The notes under the pieces: generated by a model
What the model saw: the letters and a program-made list of their open reading frames with translations, nothing else
The model's database searches: none
What the model was told of the DNA's origin: nothing
Shown: positions 16,308 through 24,231 of the stretch, one piece after another
How the letters are laid out: the number at the start of each line of letters is the position of its first letter
Numbering within the stretch: the first letter of the stretch is position 1
Assembly: GCA_035308365.1 (NCBI GenBank)
Contig: DATGGU010000183.1
Coordinates: 13,665 to 77,664, forward strand
DNA from: PALSA-505 sp035308365
Lineage (GTDB): Bacteria; Actinomycetota; Actinomycetes; Streptosporangiales; Streptosporangiaceae
Direction of reading: 5' to 3'
Length of the DNA: 64,000 nt
Position numbers and translations under genes: made by a program

Positions 16308-17351
16308 TTATTCGGAGTTGCCGGTAGTGGTGAACTTGTCGAAATACACGTGCTTTTCTGGCACCCCGAGCTGGATGAGCAGCGGCATCGCCGCCTCCAC
16401 CATCGGCGGCGGGCCGCAGACGTAGGCGTGCGCGCCCTTCAGGCCGGCCTCGTGCCGCTTCACGACGTCGGTGATCAGGCCCACTTCGCCGTCCCAGTCG
16501 TCGGAGGCGTCCGGCTCGGACAGCGCCGGGATGTACCGGAAGCCGTCCAGAGTCCGCTCGAGCGCGCGCAGTTCGTCCTCGAAGCACAGGTCGCGGCGGC
16601 GCCGTGCGCCGTAGTAGTAGGTGGCCTTGCGCCTGATGCCGCGCTCGGCCATCGACCGCAGCAGGGCGAGGATGGGTGCCATCCCGGCCCCGCCGCCCAC
16701 GAAGATCAGGTCGGTGTCGTGGCCCTCGCGCAGGGTGAACACGCCGTACGGCCCGGTCAGGCTGAGCCGGTCACCGACGGACAGCTCGGCGTCGAGGAAG
16801 TGCGAGAACAGGCCGTCCGGATAGACCTTGATGACGAACTCCAGCCTGCCGTCCTCCCGGCAGGACGTGTTCGCCATCGAGAACGACCTGACGTGCCCGG
16901 TGCCGGGCACGGTGATGTCGACGTACTGACCGGGGAAGAACTTGATCTCTTTGGGCTCGATCAGCCGCAGCACCAGGTGCCGCATGTCGTGGGTGACCGG
17001 GTCCTTGGACACCACCTCGGCCACCGCCTGCTGGATGGGCAGACCGGACCGGATCATGTCCTCGTCGAAGTTGAGCAACTCGATCGTCAGGTCTTCATAG
17101 GCGTGCGCCCGGCACAGCAGCGTGTAGCCTTCCTCCTTCTCGTAGTCGGGCAGGGCGAAGGTCGAGTACCTGTCGTGCTCTACGTCGTCGCCGTCGAGGA
17201 TGAACGACTTGCAGGAGGAACACTGGCCCTCCTTGCAGCCATGCATGAGCATGATTCCCTGCTCGAATGCCGCGCGCAGGATCGTCTGGTCCTCGCTGAC
17301 CTCGATCTCGATGCCGACCGGCTCGAACCGAACGACATGTTTGTCTGCCAT
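16308..17351 (-). CDS. prmB: Monooxygenase reductase (2Fe-2S / FAD / NADH)
   Basis: The 347-residue reductase has an N-terminal plant-type ferredoxin domain with cysteines in GCKEGQCSSCKS (near 38-46) and a fourth in YTLLCRAHA (near 79). An FAD domain follows with the RSFSMANT motif (near 155), then an NAD domain with GGGAGMAPILALLRSM (near 220) and CGPPPMVEAA at the end. It passes electrons from NADH through FAD and the 2Fe-2S cluster to the PrmA diiron centre. Start ATG 17351. An 87-base gap with a strong hairpin separates it from prmA. Confidence 0.93.
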   Translation of the reverse strand: MADKHVVRFEPVGIEIEVSEDQTILRAAFEQGIMLMHGCKEGQCSSCKSFILDGDDVEHDRYSTFALPDYEKEEGYTLLCRAHAYEDLTIELLNFDEDMIRSGLPIQQAVAEVVSKDPVTHDMRHLVLRLIEPKEIKFFPGQYVDITVPGTGHVRSFSMANTSCREDGRLEFVIKVYPDGLFSHFLDAELSVGDRLSLTGPYGVFTLREGHDTDLIFVGGGAGMAPILALLRSMAERGIRRKATYYYGARRRRDLCFEDELRALERTLDGFRYIPALSEPDASDDWDGEVGLITDVVKRHEAGLKGAHAYVCGPPPMVEAAMPLLIQLGVPEKHVYFDKFTTTGNSE

Positions 17352-17370
17352 TGCTCCCTCGCCCGCTGGC

Positions 17371-17412
17371 AGGGGGAGGCCCGGGGGCTTGATCCCCGGA
17401 CCCCCTCCCTGG
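17371..17412 (-). promoter_or_regulatory. GC-rich nested hairpin between prmA and prmB
   Basis: The stretch folds on itself: CAGGG(A)GGGGG at one end pairs with CCTCCCCCTG at the other, and an inner CCGGGG/CCCCGG pair closes a small loop around GATCAAG. The stem lies directly between the prmA stop and the prmB start, on the transcribed strand, without a U-tract. A role in mRNA processing or in lowering expression of the reductase relative to the hydroxylase is inferred. Confidence 0.6.
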
Positions 17413-17438
17413 GTTTTCTCGCGGTTACCGGCTGCCCG

Positions 17439-19094
17439 TCAGGCTTGCGCCGGGGCCGGCCTGCCGGCCGGTCCCTGGCGGTTGTAGTCCGCCTGGAACG
17501 CCGCGCGCTCTTCCGGCGTCATCTCGTTGAGCAGGACGTTCGGGCTCTGCACCGGGGGCATCCGGCGCAGGTGGTCCAGCGTCCACATCTTCTTCTGGTC
17601 GCCCAGGTGCAGGTGCGGCTGCGCGACCATCGTCTTGCCGTCGTCGCGCACGTAGCCCATGTCGGACACGACGTCGGCCCAGTTCCAGCCGTGGTAGAGG
17701 GTCTCCCATTCGCGCTTGCCGATGAGCTGGCCCATGTTCGGGGTGGACCGGCCCTGGAAGGTCGGCCGGAACGCCTCGGCATCGGTCCACCGGCAGACCT
17801 CGTGGCAGTAGGTCCGCCACTGCCCGTCGACTTCGGCCATCACCATGTCCTCGCGGACGAGGCACGGCACCATGCAGGTCCAGCAGCGGTGCGGGTACAC
17901 GTAGTCGACGTTCTCGGCGACGATCGGATGGTGCCCGTTCGGCTCCGACAGGCGGGCGTAGTTCTCCCACCACTTGCCGTACTTGTCGTACCAGCCCGGG
18001 TACTTGTACTCGAACCACTCGAAGTCTTCGTCGGTCATCGGGTCGATCCGCCAGTAGTTCGCCAGCCAGCCGGTGGCGAAGAACTGGGCAACCTCGTGGA
18101 CGTAGCCCTTGTTCCAGATCTGGTTCCAGGCTTCCTCGATGAGGTCGTGCGGGATGACCAGGCCGTACTTCTCCAGCGGCACGAGGTAGCTGCGGTAGTA
18201 GTCGTCGTAGATCCAGCGGCGCCACATCTCCGCGTAGGACTCGCGGTCCTTGCGCCGGTCCTTGGTGCCGTACTCGATGAACGTGCCGATGGCGGCGTCC
18301 ACCACGCGGTGGTTGTTCCACCAGGCGTAGCGCAGGTCGCGTTCGAGCAGCTGGTGGTTGGACTCGTCGGCCAGCGCCATCAGCAGCGTGGCGTACCCGT
18401 TGCTGATGTGCCGCGACTCGTCGGACTGCACCGAGTGGAACACCGTCGGCAGCAGGTAGTCGCCGTTGGCGGCGGCCTCGGCCGGCATGGCCACGAACAG
18501 CGTGTTGGTGAACGCGGTCTCGGCCACGATGGTCAGGTAGATGCTGGCGGCGGTGATGGCGTCACCGGTGATGAAACCCTCGGCGAACTGCCTGCCGATG
18601 GTGCCGCAGTAGTCGTTCTGGAAGTTGCGCAGGCTGTTGTTGAAACCCGCCGGGTCGATGTAGTTGTTCATGTACAGGCGCTTGAGGTTCTGCTGGATCG
18701 TCGAGTGCCGGACCTCGTCGATCATCTGGATCGCCTGGCCGTTGTGCAGCTCGGGGTTGGGCACCGTGCGGAACAGCAGTGGCATCGCCCGCGCCGCCGA
18801 GATCTCGGGCAGCGGGATGATGCTCAGGAACAGCTTCTGCCACTCCAGCCAGCGTTCCTGCACCTGACGGAACATATTTCCGCGAATGGCACCGTCCTGC
18901 GCACCATAAACACGGTGGTCCTTCTCTTCCTGCATCGGGAAGTAAGACCTGAGTACCTGCTTGAGTGGGTCCTTCTTCTGCGCCTTCTGGAACGTGTAGT
19001 CGGTGCCGTAGTGCGCCACCGGCTGGTGATAGAGCGGTTCCCAGGACAGCTCCTGGATCTTCTGGTGGGCCTTAGCCACGCTCTGGCGACTCAA
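17439..19094 (-). CDS. prmA: Propane-type monooxygenase hydroxylase large (alpha) subunit
   Basis: The 551-residue protein carries a full diiron ligand set: E97 (LPEIS), E127 and H130 (DEVRH), E192 (AETAF), E226 and H229 (DESRH). A cysteine cluster at about 404-434 (RCWTCMVPC and YCHEVC) looks like the YHS-type metal site of this clade. The sequence, length and A-B-C-D order match group 5 soluble diiron monooxygenases (PrmA/MimA), which insert oxygen into short alkanes, and in some members acetone or phenol. The start is a TTG at 19094 giving MSRQSVAKAHQKI, the family's conserved beginning, with AAGGTGG 4 bases upstream. The exact substrate cannot be told from sequence alone. Confidence 0.93.
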   Translation of the reverse strand: MSRQSVAKAHQKIQELSWEPLYHQPVAHYGTDYTFQKAQKKDPLKQVLRSYFPMQEEKDHRVYGAQDGAIRGNMFRQVQERWLEWQKLFLSIIPLPEISAARAMPLLFRTVPNPELHNGQAIQMIDEVRHSTIQQNLKRLYMNNYIDPAGFNNSLRNFQNDYCGTIGRQFAEGFITGDAITAASIYLTIVAETAFTNTLFVAMPAEAAANGDYLLPTVFHSVQSDESRHISNGYATLLMALADESNHQLLERDLRYAWWNNHRVVDAAIGTFIEYGTKDRRKDRESYAEMWRRWIYDDYYRSYLVPLEKYGLVIPHDLIEEAWNQIWNKGYVHEVAQFFATGWLANYWRIDPMTDEDFEWFEYKYPGWYDKYGKWWENYARLSEPNGHHPIVAENVDYVYPHRCWTCMVPCLVREDMVMAEVDGQWRTYCHEVCRWTDAEAFRPTFQGRSTPNMGQLIGKREWETLYHGWNWADVVSDMGYVRDDGKTMVAQPHLHLGDQKKMWTLDHLRRMPPVQSPNVLLNEMTPEERAAFQADYNRQGPAGRPAPAQA

Positions 19095-19187
19095 TTTGCC
19101 ACCTTTTCCCTTCGTCCGGGCCGAATTCGGCCGCTCGCAGCCTGATACTCATCGCCGTCGCAGGCGCCGCGCCTTGGCCGGGGCGCG

Positions 19188-19203
19188 GCACGCAATTACG
19201 TGC
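19188..19203 (-). promoter_or_regulatory. Small inverted repeat in the prmA leader
   Basis: GCACG-CAATTA-CGTGC lies about 95 bases upstream of the prmA TTG start, between that start and the upstream TCTCAACATGAGA site. It may be a secondary protein-binding site or a leader hairpin. No clear -24/-12 (TGGCAC-TTGC) element was found in this region. Confidence 0.25.
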
Positions 19204-19257
19204 GTGCGGCGGAAGTTCTGTTGTCTGGAATCACACCGCGCACCGGACGTCATGTGG

Positions 19258-19274
19258 CTCTCAACATGAGACAG
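19258..19274. promoter_or_regulatory. Palindromic regulator site 1, upstream of prmA
   Basis: TCTCA-ACA-TGAGA at 19259-19271 followed by CAG. It lies 165 bases upstream of the prmA start, in the gap after the 86-aa gene. The 13-base core plus the trailing CAG is identical to the copy at 19633-19648, and the divergent Fis-type regulator is encoded 480 bases away. Probably an activator-binding site for that regulator. Confidence 0.6.
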
Positions 19275-19321
19275 CGGGCTCCCGCCCCGTCCGCGCAGGC
19301 CACGGCCCCGCACGCCCGGAT

Positions 19322-19582
19322 TCAGCCCGGCTGCGGCTCGTCCCCGAACACCACCGAGCGGATCTCGGCGAGATGCCGGCGCACGTCACGCGAAATCTCC
19401 AGGTTCCCCTCGGCGGCGGGCTGGATTCCCAGGCATCTGAGCAGTTGCGCCGCGGGCTCCCCAGGGTCCCCCGCAGACCCCAGGATGGGGTGCAGGCCCT
19501 GGTCAGCCAGGTGGTGGAACACCAGATTGACGATGCTCCACGGGTTGAAGGTCTCGCGCTGTGGTTCGCCGGGCCGCTCCAT
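19322..19582 (-). CDS. Conserved-looking 86-aa protein upstream of prmA
   Basis: ATG 19582 follows a near-perfect AGGAGGT by 5 bases, which fixes the start and gives 86 residues: MERPGEPQRETFNPWSIVN, then LVFHHLADQGLHPILGS and a C-terminal helix ISRDVRRHLAEIRSVV. It looks like a soluble helical protein without cysteines or membrane segments. It is encoded between the two copies of the palindromic site and reads in the same direction as prmA, so it is expected to be co-regulated. Its position suggests a small accessory or regulatory subunit of the monooxygenase. I do not recognise a named family. Confidence 0.65.
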   Translation of the reverse strand: MERPGEPQRETFNPWSIVNLVFHHLADQGLHPILGSAGDPGEPAAQLLRCLGIQPAAEGNLEISRDVRRHLAEIRSVVFGDEPQPG

Positions 19583-19631
19583 CGGGCACCTCCTAGCCGA
19601 CGCATCAAAAGCCGTTAGGGGCGAAACGGAG

Positions 19632-19646
19632 GTCTCAACATGAGAC
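19632..19646. promoter_or_regulatory. Palindromic regulator site 2, between the 86-aa gene and the regulator gene
   Basis: GTCTCA-ACA-TGAGAC, a perfect 15-base inverted repeat, lies 50 bases upstream of the 86-aa gene and 110 bases upstream of the divergent regulator gene. It is the best-formed of the three copies in the locus and could serve both divergent units (activation one way, autoregulation the other). A smaller TTAC-TTT-GTAA repeat follows at 19667-19677. Confidence 0.65.
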
Positions 19647-19755
19647 AGACCCCGGTAACAGCGCATTTACTTTGTAAGTACGACGTAAAACTCGTGCCCA
19701 TAGTGCGCGGGCCGATGGTGACCCGCCGGATCGCTCCGGGAGGCTAGGAGGCGCC

Positions 19756-21564
19756 ATGTCGCTGCAAGCGACGACCCCACCGGCCATGACCGACGGTGAG
19801 GGCCTGGCCGAAACCCGGCAGCGCTTCCTCACCTTCGAGACCGTAGAGCCGAACCGGGTCCGCGACACGATCCTCGCGTCCTGGTGGCGGTCCCGGCGGT
19901 GGAACGTCGCCGCCGACCACATCGACCTCTCCTACACCGGTGACCCGGATCTCGACAGCAGGCTGACCCGCAGCGCCATGCCGGTACTCCGGAGCCTGCG
20001 GGAGAACCTGGAGAGCCAGCCGATCAGCGTCATTCTCACCGACGCCTCCGGTGTGGTCCTGGTCAGGCTCGCCGCCGACACCGAGCTGGACCGCTACCTC
20101 GACCGGGTCCAGCTCGCGCCGGGGTTCAGCTACTCCGAGGAGTCGGTCGGGACCAACGGCATCGGCACGGCGCTGGAGGGTGGCCGGCCGATGCACGTGT
20201 TCGGCCACGAGCACTACGCCGAGAACCTGGAGAACCTGGCCTGCGCCGGGGTGCCGATCCGCCATCCCATCTCCGGCGTGACCCTGGGCGCGGTGGATCT
20301 GACCTGCTGGCGCCGGGACGCCGACCGGCTGCTCATCACGCTGGCCAAGACCACCGCCGGCCAGATCACCCAGGCTCTGCTCACCGACAGCAGCGGCCGG
20401 GAGATGGAGCTGCTCCAGGAGTACCTGCGGGCCTGCCGGCGCAGCGCCGGCATCGTGATGGCGCTGAGCGGCGGCGTGGTCATGATGAACGACCACGCCC
20501 GGCAGGTGCTCGACCCGGGCGACCAGGGCGCGCTGCTCGCCCAGGCGGCCGAGGCGCTGGGCAGCAGGCACCCGGTCTCGCTCGTCGTCGAGCTGCCCAC
20601 CGGCGCCAGGGCGCGGATGTACTGCCGGCCGGTGCGGCCCGAGGACCGGCAGGCCGGCGGCGTGGTGCACGTCAAGCTGATCGAGATGGCCAGCCGGGCC
20701 ATCGCCGACCATGCCCCGCCCAAGCAGCAGATGTTCCTGCCCGGCCTGGTCGGCTCGGGCCCGCTGTGGCTGCGCGGCTGCCAGCAGGTGGACGCGGTGC
20801 AGGCGGCGGGGGAGTGGCTGGCGCTGGCGGGCGAGCCCGGCGTCGGGAAGCTGGCCGTGCTGCGGGCCGTGCACCAGCGGCGCAACCCGGCCCAGCGGTT
20901 CCACGTGATCGACGCCGCCTCCGCCGTGGACCAGGACTGGCAGGTGACCACCCGCCGTGAGCTGCTGGACGGTGTCGGCTGCCTGGTCATCCGGCACGTG
21001 GACGAGCTGAGCGCGCGCCGCCTGCACGCGCTGTCGGCCGCGCTGCAGGAGACGGTGGCGGCGGGCCGGGAGGAATCGCTCTGGGTTGCCGTCACGCTCA
21101 GCAAGCGGCCGGTCTCTGGCGGCCTGGCCGACCTGATGCGGTTCTTCCCCAGCACCGTGGAGCTGCCGCCGCTCCGGCACCACATCGAGGACCTCAACGA
21201 GCTGGTGCCGTTCTTCATCGCGAAGCTCAACCAGTACCCGCGGCTGGTCTGCTCCCCGGAGGCCATGCAGCTACTGCTCCGGTCGAGCTGGCCAGGCAAT
21301 ACCGAGCAGCTCTGGCAGGTGCTGCGCAAGGTCGTCCAGCACCGCCGCACCGGGGTGATCACGCCGGCCGACCTGCCGCCGGAATGCTGGACCGTCAGCC
21401 GCCGGCTGCTCAGCCCGCTGGAATCGATGGAACGCGACGCGATCGTGCAAAGCCTGCTGGACTTTAAGGGCAATAAGGTCAAAGCGGCCGAATCACTCGG
21501 AATGTCGCGGGCAACCATTTACCGGAAGATCCACGAGTACGGGATCGTTACTCCGGCGACTTGA
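19756..21564 (+). CDS. AcoR/MimR-type Fis-family transcriptional activator with degenerate AAA+ domain
   Basis: The 602-residue protein has an N-terminal GAF-like sensor (about 85-200, with PGFSYSEESVGTNGIGTAL typical of AcoR-type regulators). A shortened AAA+ domain follows (about 330-520; GEPGVGKL in place of Walker A, and GVGCLVIRHVDEL in place of Walker B). A C-terminal Fis HTH ends it (NKVKAAESLGMSRATIYRKI). The GAFTGA loop that contacts sigma-54 is absent: the sequence goes directly from the DAASAV strand to the Walker B region. This fits actinobacterial members that work with sigma-70-type polymerase. GGAGG precedes ATG 19756. It is divergent from prmA and presumably activates the locus in response to the hydrocarbon or its alcohol or ketone product. 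Confidence 0.87.
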   Translation: MSLQATTPPAMTDGEGLAETRQRFLTFETVEPNRVRDTILASWWRSRRWNVAADHIDLSYTGDPDLDSRLTRSAMPVLRSLRENLESQPISVILTDASGVVLVRLAADTELDRYLDRVQLAPGFSYSEESVGTNGIGTALEGGRPMHVFGHEHYAENLENLACAGVPIRHPISGVTLGAVDLTCWRRDADRLLITLAKTTAGQITQALLTDSSGREMELLQEYLRACRRSAGIVMALSGGVVMMNDHARQVLDPGDQGALLAQAAEALGSRHPVSLVVELPTGARARMYCRPVRPEDRQAGGVVHVKLIEMASRAIADHAPPKQQMFLPGLVGSGPLWLRGCQQVDAVQAAGEWLALAGEPGVGKLAVLRAVHQRRNPAQRFHVIDAASAVDQDWQVTTRRELLDGVGCLVIRHVDELSARRLHALSAALQETVAAGREESLWVAVTLSKRPVSGGLADLMRFFPSTVELPPLRHHIEDLNELVPFFIAKLNQYPRLVCSPEAMQLLLRSSWPGNTEQLWQVLRKVVQHRRTGVITPADLPPECWTVSRRLLSPLESMERDAIVQSLLDFKGNKVKAAESLGMSRATIYRKIHEYGIVTPAT

Positions 21565-21578
21565 CTCAGGGTGCCTGG

Positions 21579-21589
21579 CTCAAACTGAG
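21579..21589. promoter_or_regulatory. Palindromic regulator site 3, upstream of the AmiS/UreI gene
   Basis: CTCA-AAC-TGAG, flanked by GG and AAA, shares the spacing and the arms of sites 1 and 2 (TCTCA-ACA-TGAGA) but with one changed arm base. It lies 90 bases upstream of the channel gene and just after the regulator stop, suggesting the channel gene is a separate target of the same regulator. Confidence 0.45.
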
Positions 21590-21679
21590 AAAAGCGCCGC
21601 ACCGCCGGAGAGGTACACATAAGCCGCAAGGTCCACGCCCCCTTGGTGGATTGTGAACTCTTCGGCATGTGGAGGAGCG

Positions 21680-22330
21680 ATGACCGCGGTTGACGCAGGC
21701 GCAGAAGGTGCCGCCACACAGGAAGAAGCGGCCGCTCCGGCCGTGACCGGATTGCTCGCCGGTGACCCGATGATGCTGGGCCTGCCCGCATTCATCGTGG
21801 GATCGTTCGCGCTCGCCCTCACCCTGATCGGTTCCACGGTGCCGGCCGGCACGTTCGGCTCCGCCCTGGCCATCATCATGACGATGACCGGTCTCGGCCT
21901 GCTGGTGTCCACGGTGTGGGCGCTGGCCGTCGGGCAGAGCGCGGTGGCCTGCGTGTTCGGCATCTTCACCGGTTTCTGGCTGAGCTTCGCCACCCTGGTG
22001 CTGGCCCTTGACCACAACTGGTTCGTCCTCGGCACCACGGCGACCGGCACCATCGAGCTGTTCCTGACCAGCTGGCTGATCGGCGTCGGGATGCTCACCC
22101 TGGCGACGCTGCGGCTGCCGCTGGCCTTCACCGCGGTGTTCGTGTTCATCGAGCTCGCGCTGATCTTCGTGCTGCTCGGCGTCAGCGGCGCCTCGGCCGG
22201 CGACCTCAAGACCGGTGGCGTGTTCGCCATCATCTTCGCCGCCATCGGCGTGTACATCTTCTTCGGGCAGGCCTCGGTGGCCACCGGCGGCAAGGCCCTC
22301 CCGCTCGGCCCGCCGGTCATCAAGGGCTGA
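21680..22330 (+). CDS. AmiS/UreI-family membrane channel
   Basis: The 216-residue protein has six predicted membrane helices, from LPAFIVGSFALALTLIGS to VFAIIFAAIGVYIFFGQ, matching the AmiS/UreI family of proton-gated urea and short-amide channels. ATG 21680 is chosen over an in-frame ATG at 21653 because GGAGG lies 4 bases before it. No amidase or urease is nearby; the gene follows the prm regulator with a matching palindrome in front. A role in passage of small uncharged molecules (alcohol, acetone, amide) related to the monooxygenase is inferred. Confidence 0.85.
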   Translation: MTAVDAGAEGAATQEEAAAPAVTGLLAGDPMMLGLPAFIVGSFALALTLIGSTVPAGTFGSALAIIMTMTGLGLLVSTVWALAVGQSAVACVFGIFTGFWLSFATLVLALDHNWFVLGTTATGTIELFLTSWLIGVGMLTLATLRLPLAFTAVFVFIELALIFVLLGVSGASAGDLKTGGVFAIIFAAIGVYIFFGQASVATGGKALPLGPPVIKG

Positions 22331-22413
22331 CCGGCAAGGCCGCCGGGGTAGTCATGCGGCTCGACTTGGCGTCAGGCTAGGGGGTGCACTCCTCGCGACG
22401 TTAGGAGAACCTC

Positions 22414-24225
22414 ATGGCCACGCGCTGGTTGTTCGCCACTGTCATCACGTCGATCTCGGTCCTGTCGCTGGCCGCCCCGGCCCCGGCGTCCGCCAGCGCC
22501 CGCCAGGCGGGCGCTGGCGGACGGTGCTCGGCCGGCGCCCACACCCTGTCCAGCTACGGCTCGCACCTGTACCCGGACACCGGCAACGGCGGCTACACCA
22601 GCGTCCACACCAACGTTGACCTGGTCTACGACGCCGCCACCAACACGTTCCTGCCGGGCAACCACGTGGTGCTCACCGACCGGGCCACCCAGTGCCTGAC
22701 CAGCTTCAGCCTGGACTTCGAGCGCAGCTCGGCCAATACCAAGGCCGGCCCGGACCTGACGGTCGGCTCGGTCACCGTCGACGGCCACCCGGCCGCGTTC
22801 ACCTTCGTCCAGCCGACCTACCCCGGCGACCCGCACGGGCAGAACGATCCCAACCCGGCCGCCCACGAGGCGTCGCAGACCAACCCGGTCGGCGGGCCCA
22901 GGCACAACCCGCTGCCGCCGGCCTGCTCACCGGAGCTGATGACGACCAACCCGGCCCGGCAGAACTCGCTGAACGGCACCCAGTGCCCGGCGAACAAGCT
23001 GGTGATCACGCCGGCCACCCCGATCAGGACCGGCGCGGCCTTCACGGTCTCGGTGAGCTACACCGGCCGGCCCGGGGTGCACAACGACGGCGACGGCACC
23101 ACCGAGGGCTGGTTCCGGGCCAGCGACGGCGGCTTCGTCACCACCGAGCCGGTCGCCACCGAGGACTGGATGCCGCTCAACGACTACCCGGCCGCCAAGC
23201 CCACCTACGACTTCTATGACACGGTCAGCGCCGGCAAGATGGCCATCTGCAACGGCGTGCTGGAATGGGCCAGGCAGAACAAGCCCAGCGCCGAGTTCCC
23301 GCGCGGCTCGACCACCTGGCACTGGTACGCGCGCGCGCCCATCGCCAGCTACCTGGTCGAGAACAGCATCGGCAACTACAACCTGACCGAGCGCACGGCC
23401 GACAACGGCATCCGGTACTACGAGGCGCAGGACACCTCGATCCCCGCGGCGCAGCGGCAGAAGAACCTGGCCATCATGAAGCAGCAGGAGGACATCACCG
23501 CCTTCGAGAGCCAGTTCAGCGGCACGTTCCCGTTCACCTCCGATGGCGTGCTCGTCGGTACCCCGCCGGCCAGCTTCGAGGAGGAGATGGAGACGATGAT
23601 CACCTTCGCCGGCGGCACCGTCGGGCTGAGCGTCCTCTATCACGAGAACTTCCACCAGTGGTGGGGCGACAACGTCACCGAGAGCGGCTACAACATGACC
23701 TTCTTCAAGGAAGGCATGGCCACGCTCGCGCAGTACCTGCTGACCGCCCGCCGGGCCGAGAACGCGGCCGGCGGCCCCACCTCCCGCAAGGGCCAGGCCG
23801 CGTTCCAGGCCAGCCTGGTCAAGGACTTCAACGAGACCTACGCCGCGCCGGGCGGCTTCTGGGCCACCGCGCCGTCCAACCCGACTCCCTACGAGCTGTT
23901 CTCCAACAGCAACACCTATAACCGCCCGGCCGCCGCCTACATCGCACTGCGCCAGATCCTGGGCAGCACCAACTTCACCCAGGCCATGCTGCAGATCCAG
24001 CGCGGCTACGGCGGCAGTCACATCACCGAGCCCGAGCTCGAGGCCGCGTTCCACCAGTGGATGCCCAACACGACCCGGGCCTGCCAGGCCAAGCTCACCA
24101 CGTTCTTCACCGAGTGGTTCGACACCGCCTACCCCTCCGGCGGCCGGACCCACCCGAACATCACCGGCCCCGGCCTGGCCGGCCCAGGCTTCTACAACAA
24201 GACCGGCGGCTGCACCACGTCCTGA
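22414..24225 (+). CDS. Secreted M1-family zinc metallopeptidase
   Basis: The 603-residue protein begins with a signal peptide (MATRWLFATVITSISVLSLA, cleavage near ASA at 28). The zinc site is HENFHQWWGD, an HExxH helix near residue 410, with the third ligand glutamate in FFKEGMATLAQYLL 23 residues later. The upstream FEEEMETMI replaces the GxMEN exopeptidase motif. It acts outside the cell, trimming peptides from the N-terminus. AGGAGA precedes ATG 22414. It is monocistronic and unlike the cytosolic PepN (about 850 residues), since it lacks the long helical C-terminal domain. Confidence 0.88.
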   Translation: MATRWLFATVITSISVLSLAAPAPASASARQAGAGGRCSAGAHTLSSYGSHLYPDTGNGGYTSVHTNVDLVYDAATNTFLPGNHVVLTDRATQCLTSFSLDFERSSANTKAGPDLTVGSVTVDGHPAAFTFVQPTYPGDPHGQNDPNPAAHEASQTNPVGGPRHNPLPPACSPELMTTNPARQNSLNGTQCPANKLVITPATPIRTGAAFTVSVSYTGRPGVHNDGDGTTEGWFRASDGGFVTTEPVATEDWMPLNDYPAAKPTYDFYDTVSAGKMAICNGVLEWARQNKPSAEFPRGSTTWHWYARAPIASYLVENSIGNYNLTERTADNGIRYYEAQDTSIPAAQRQKNLAIMKQQEDITAFESQFSGTFPFTSDGVLVGTPPASFEEEMETMITFAGGTVGLSVLYHENFHQWWGDNVTESGYNMTFFKEGMATLAQYLLTARRAENAAGGPTSRKGQAAFQASLVKDFNETYAAPGGFWATAPSNPTPYELFSNSNTYNRPAAAYIALRQILGSTNFTQAMLQIQRGYGGSHITEPELEAAFHQWMPNTTRACQAKLTTFFTEWFDTAYPSGGRTHPNITGPGLAGPGFYNKTGGCTTS

Positions 24226-24231
24226 CCCGAG

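Noticed and set aside
15216..19145. Plus-strand open frame of about 1300 codons opposite prmABC
   Set aside because: It is antisense to well-supported monooxygenase genes, with H/V/R/G-rich sequence typical of reversed GC-biased codons and no family motif.
19094..19330. Sigma-54 (-24/-12) promoter for prmA
   Set aside because: No TGGC-N7-TTGC element could be found upstream of prmA, and the regulator lacks the sigma-54 contact loop.
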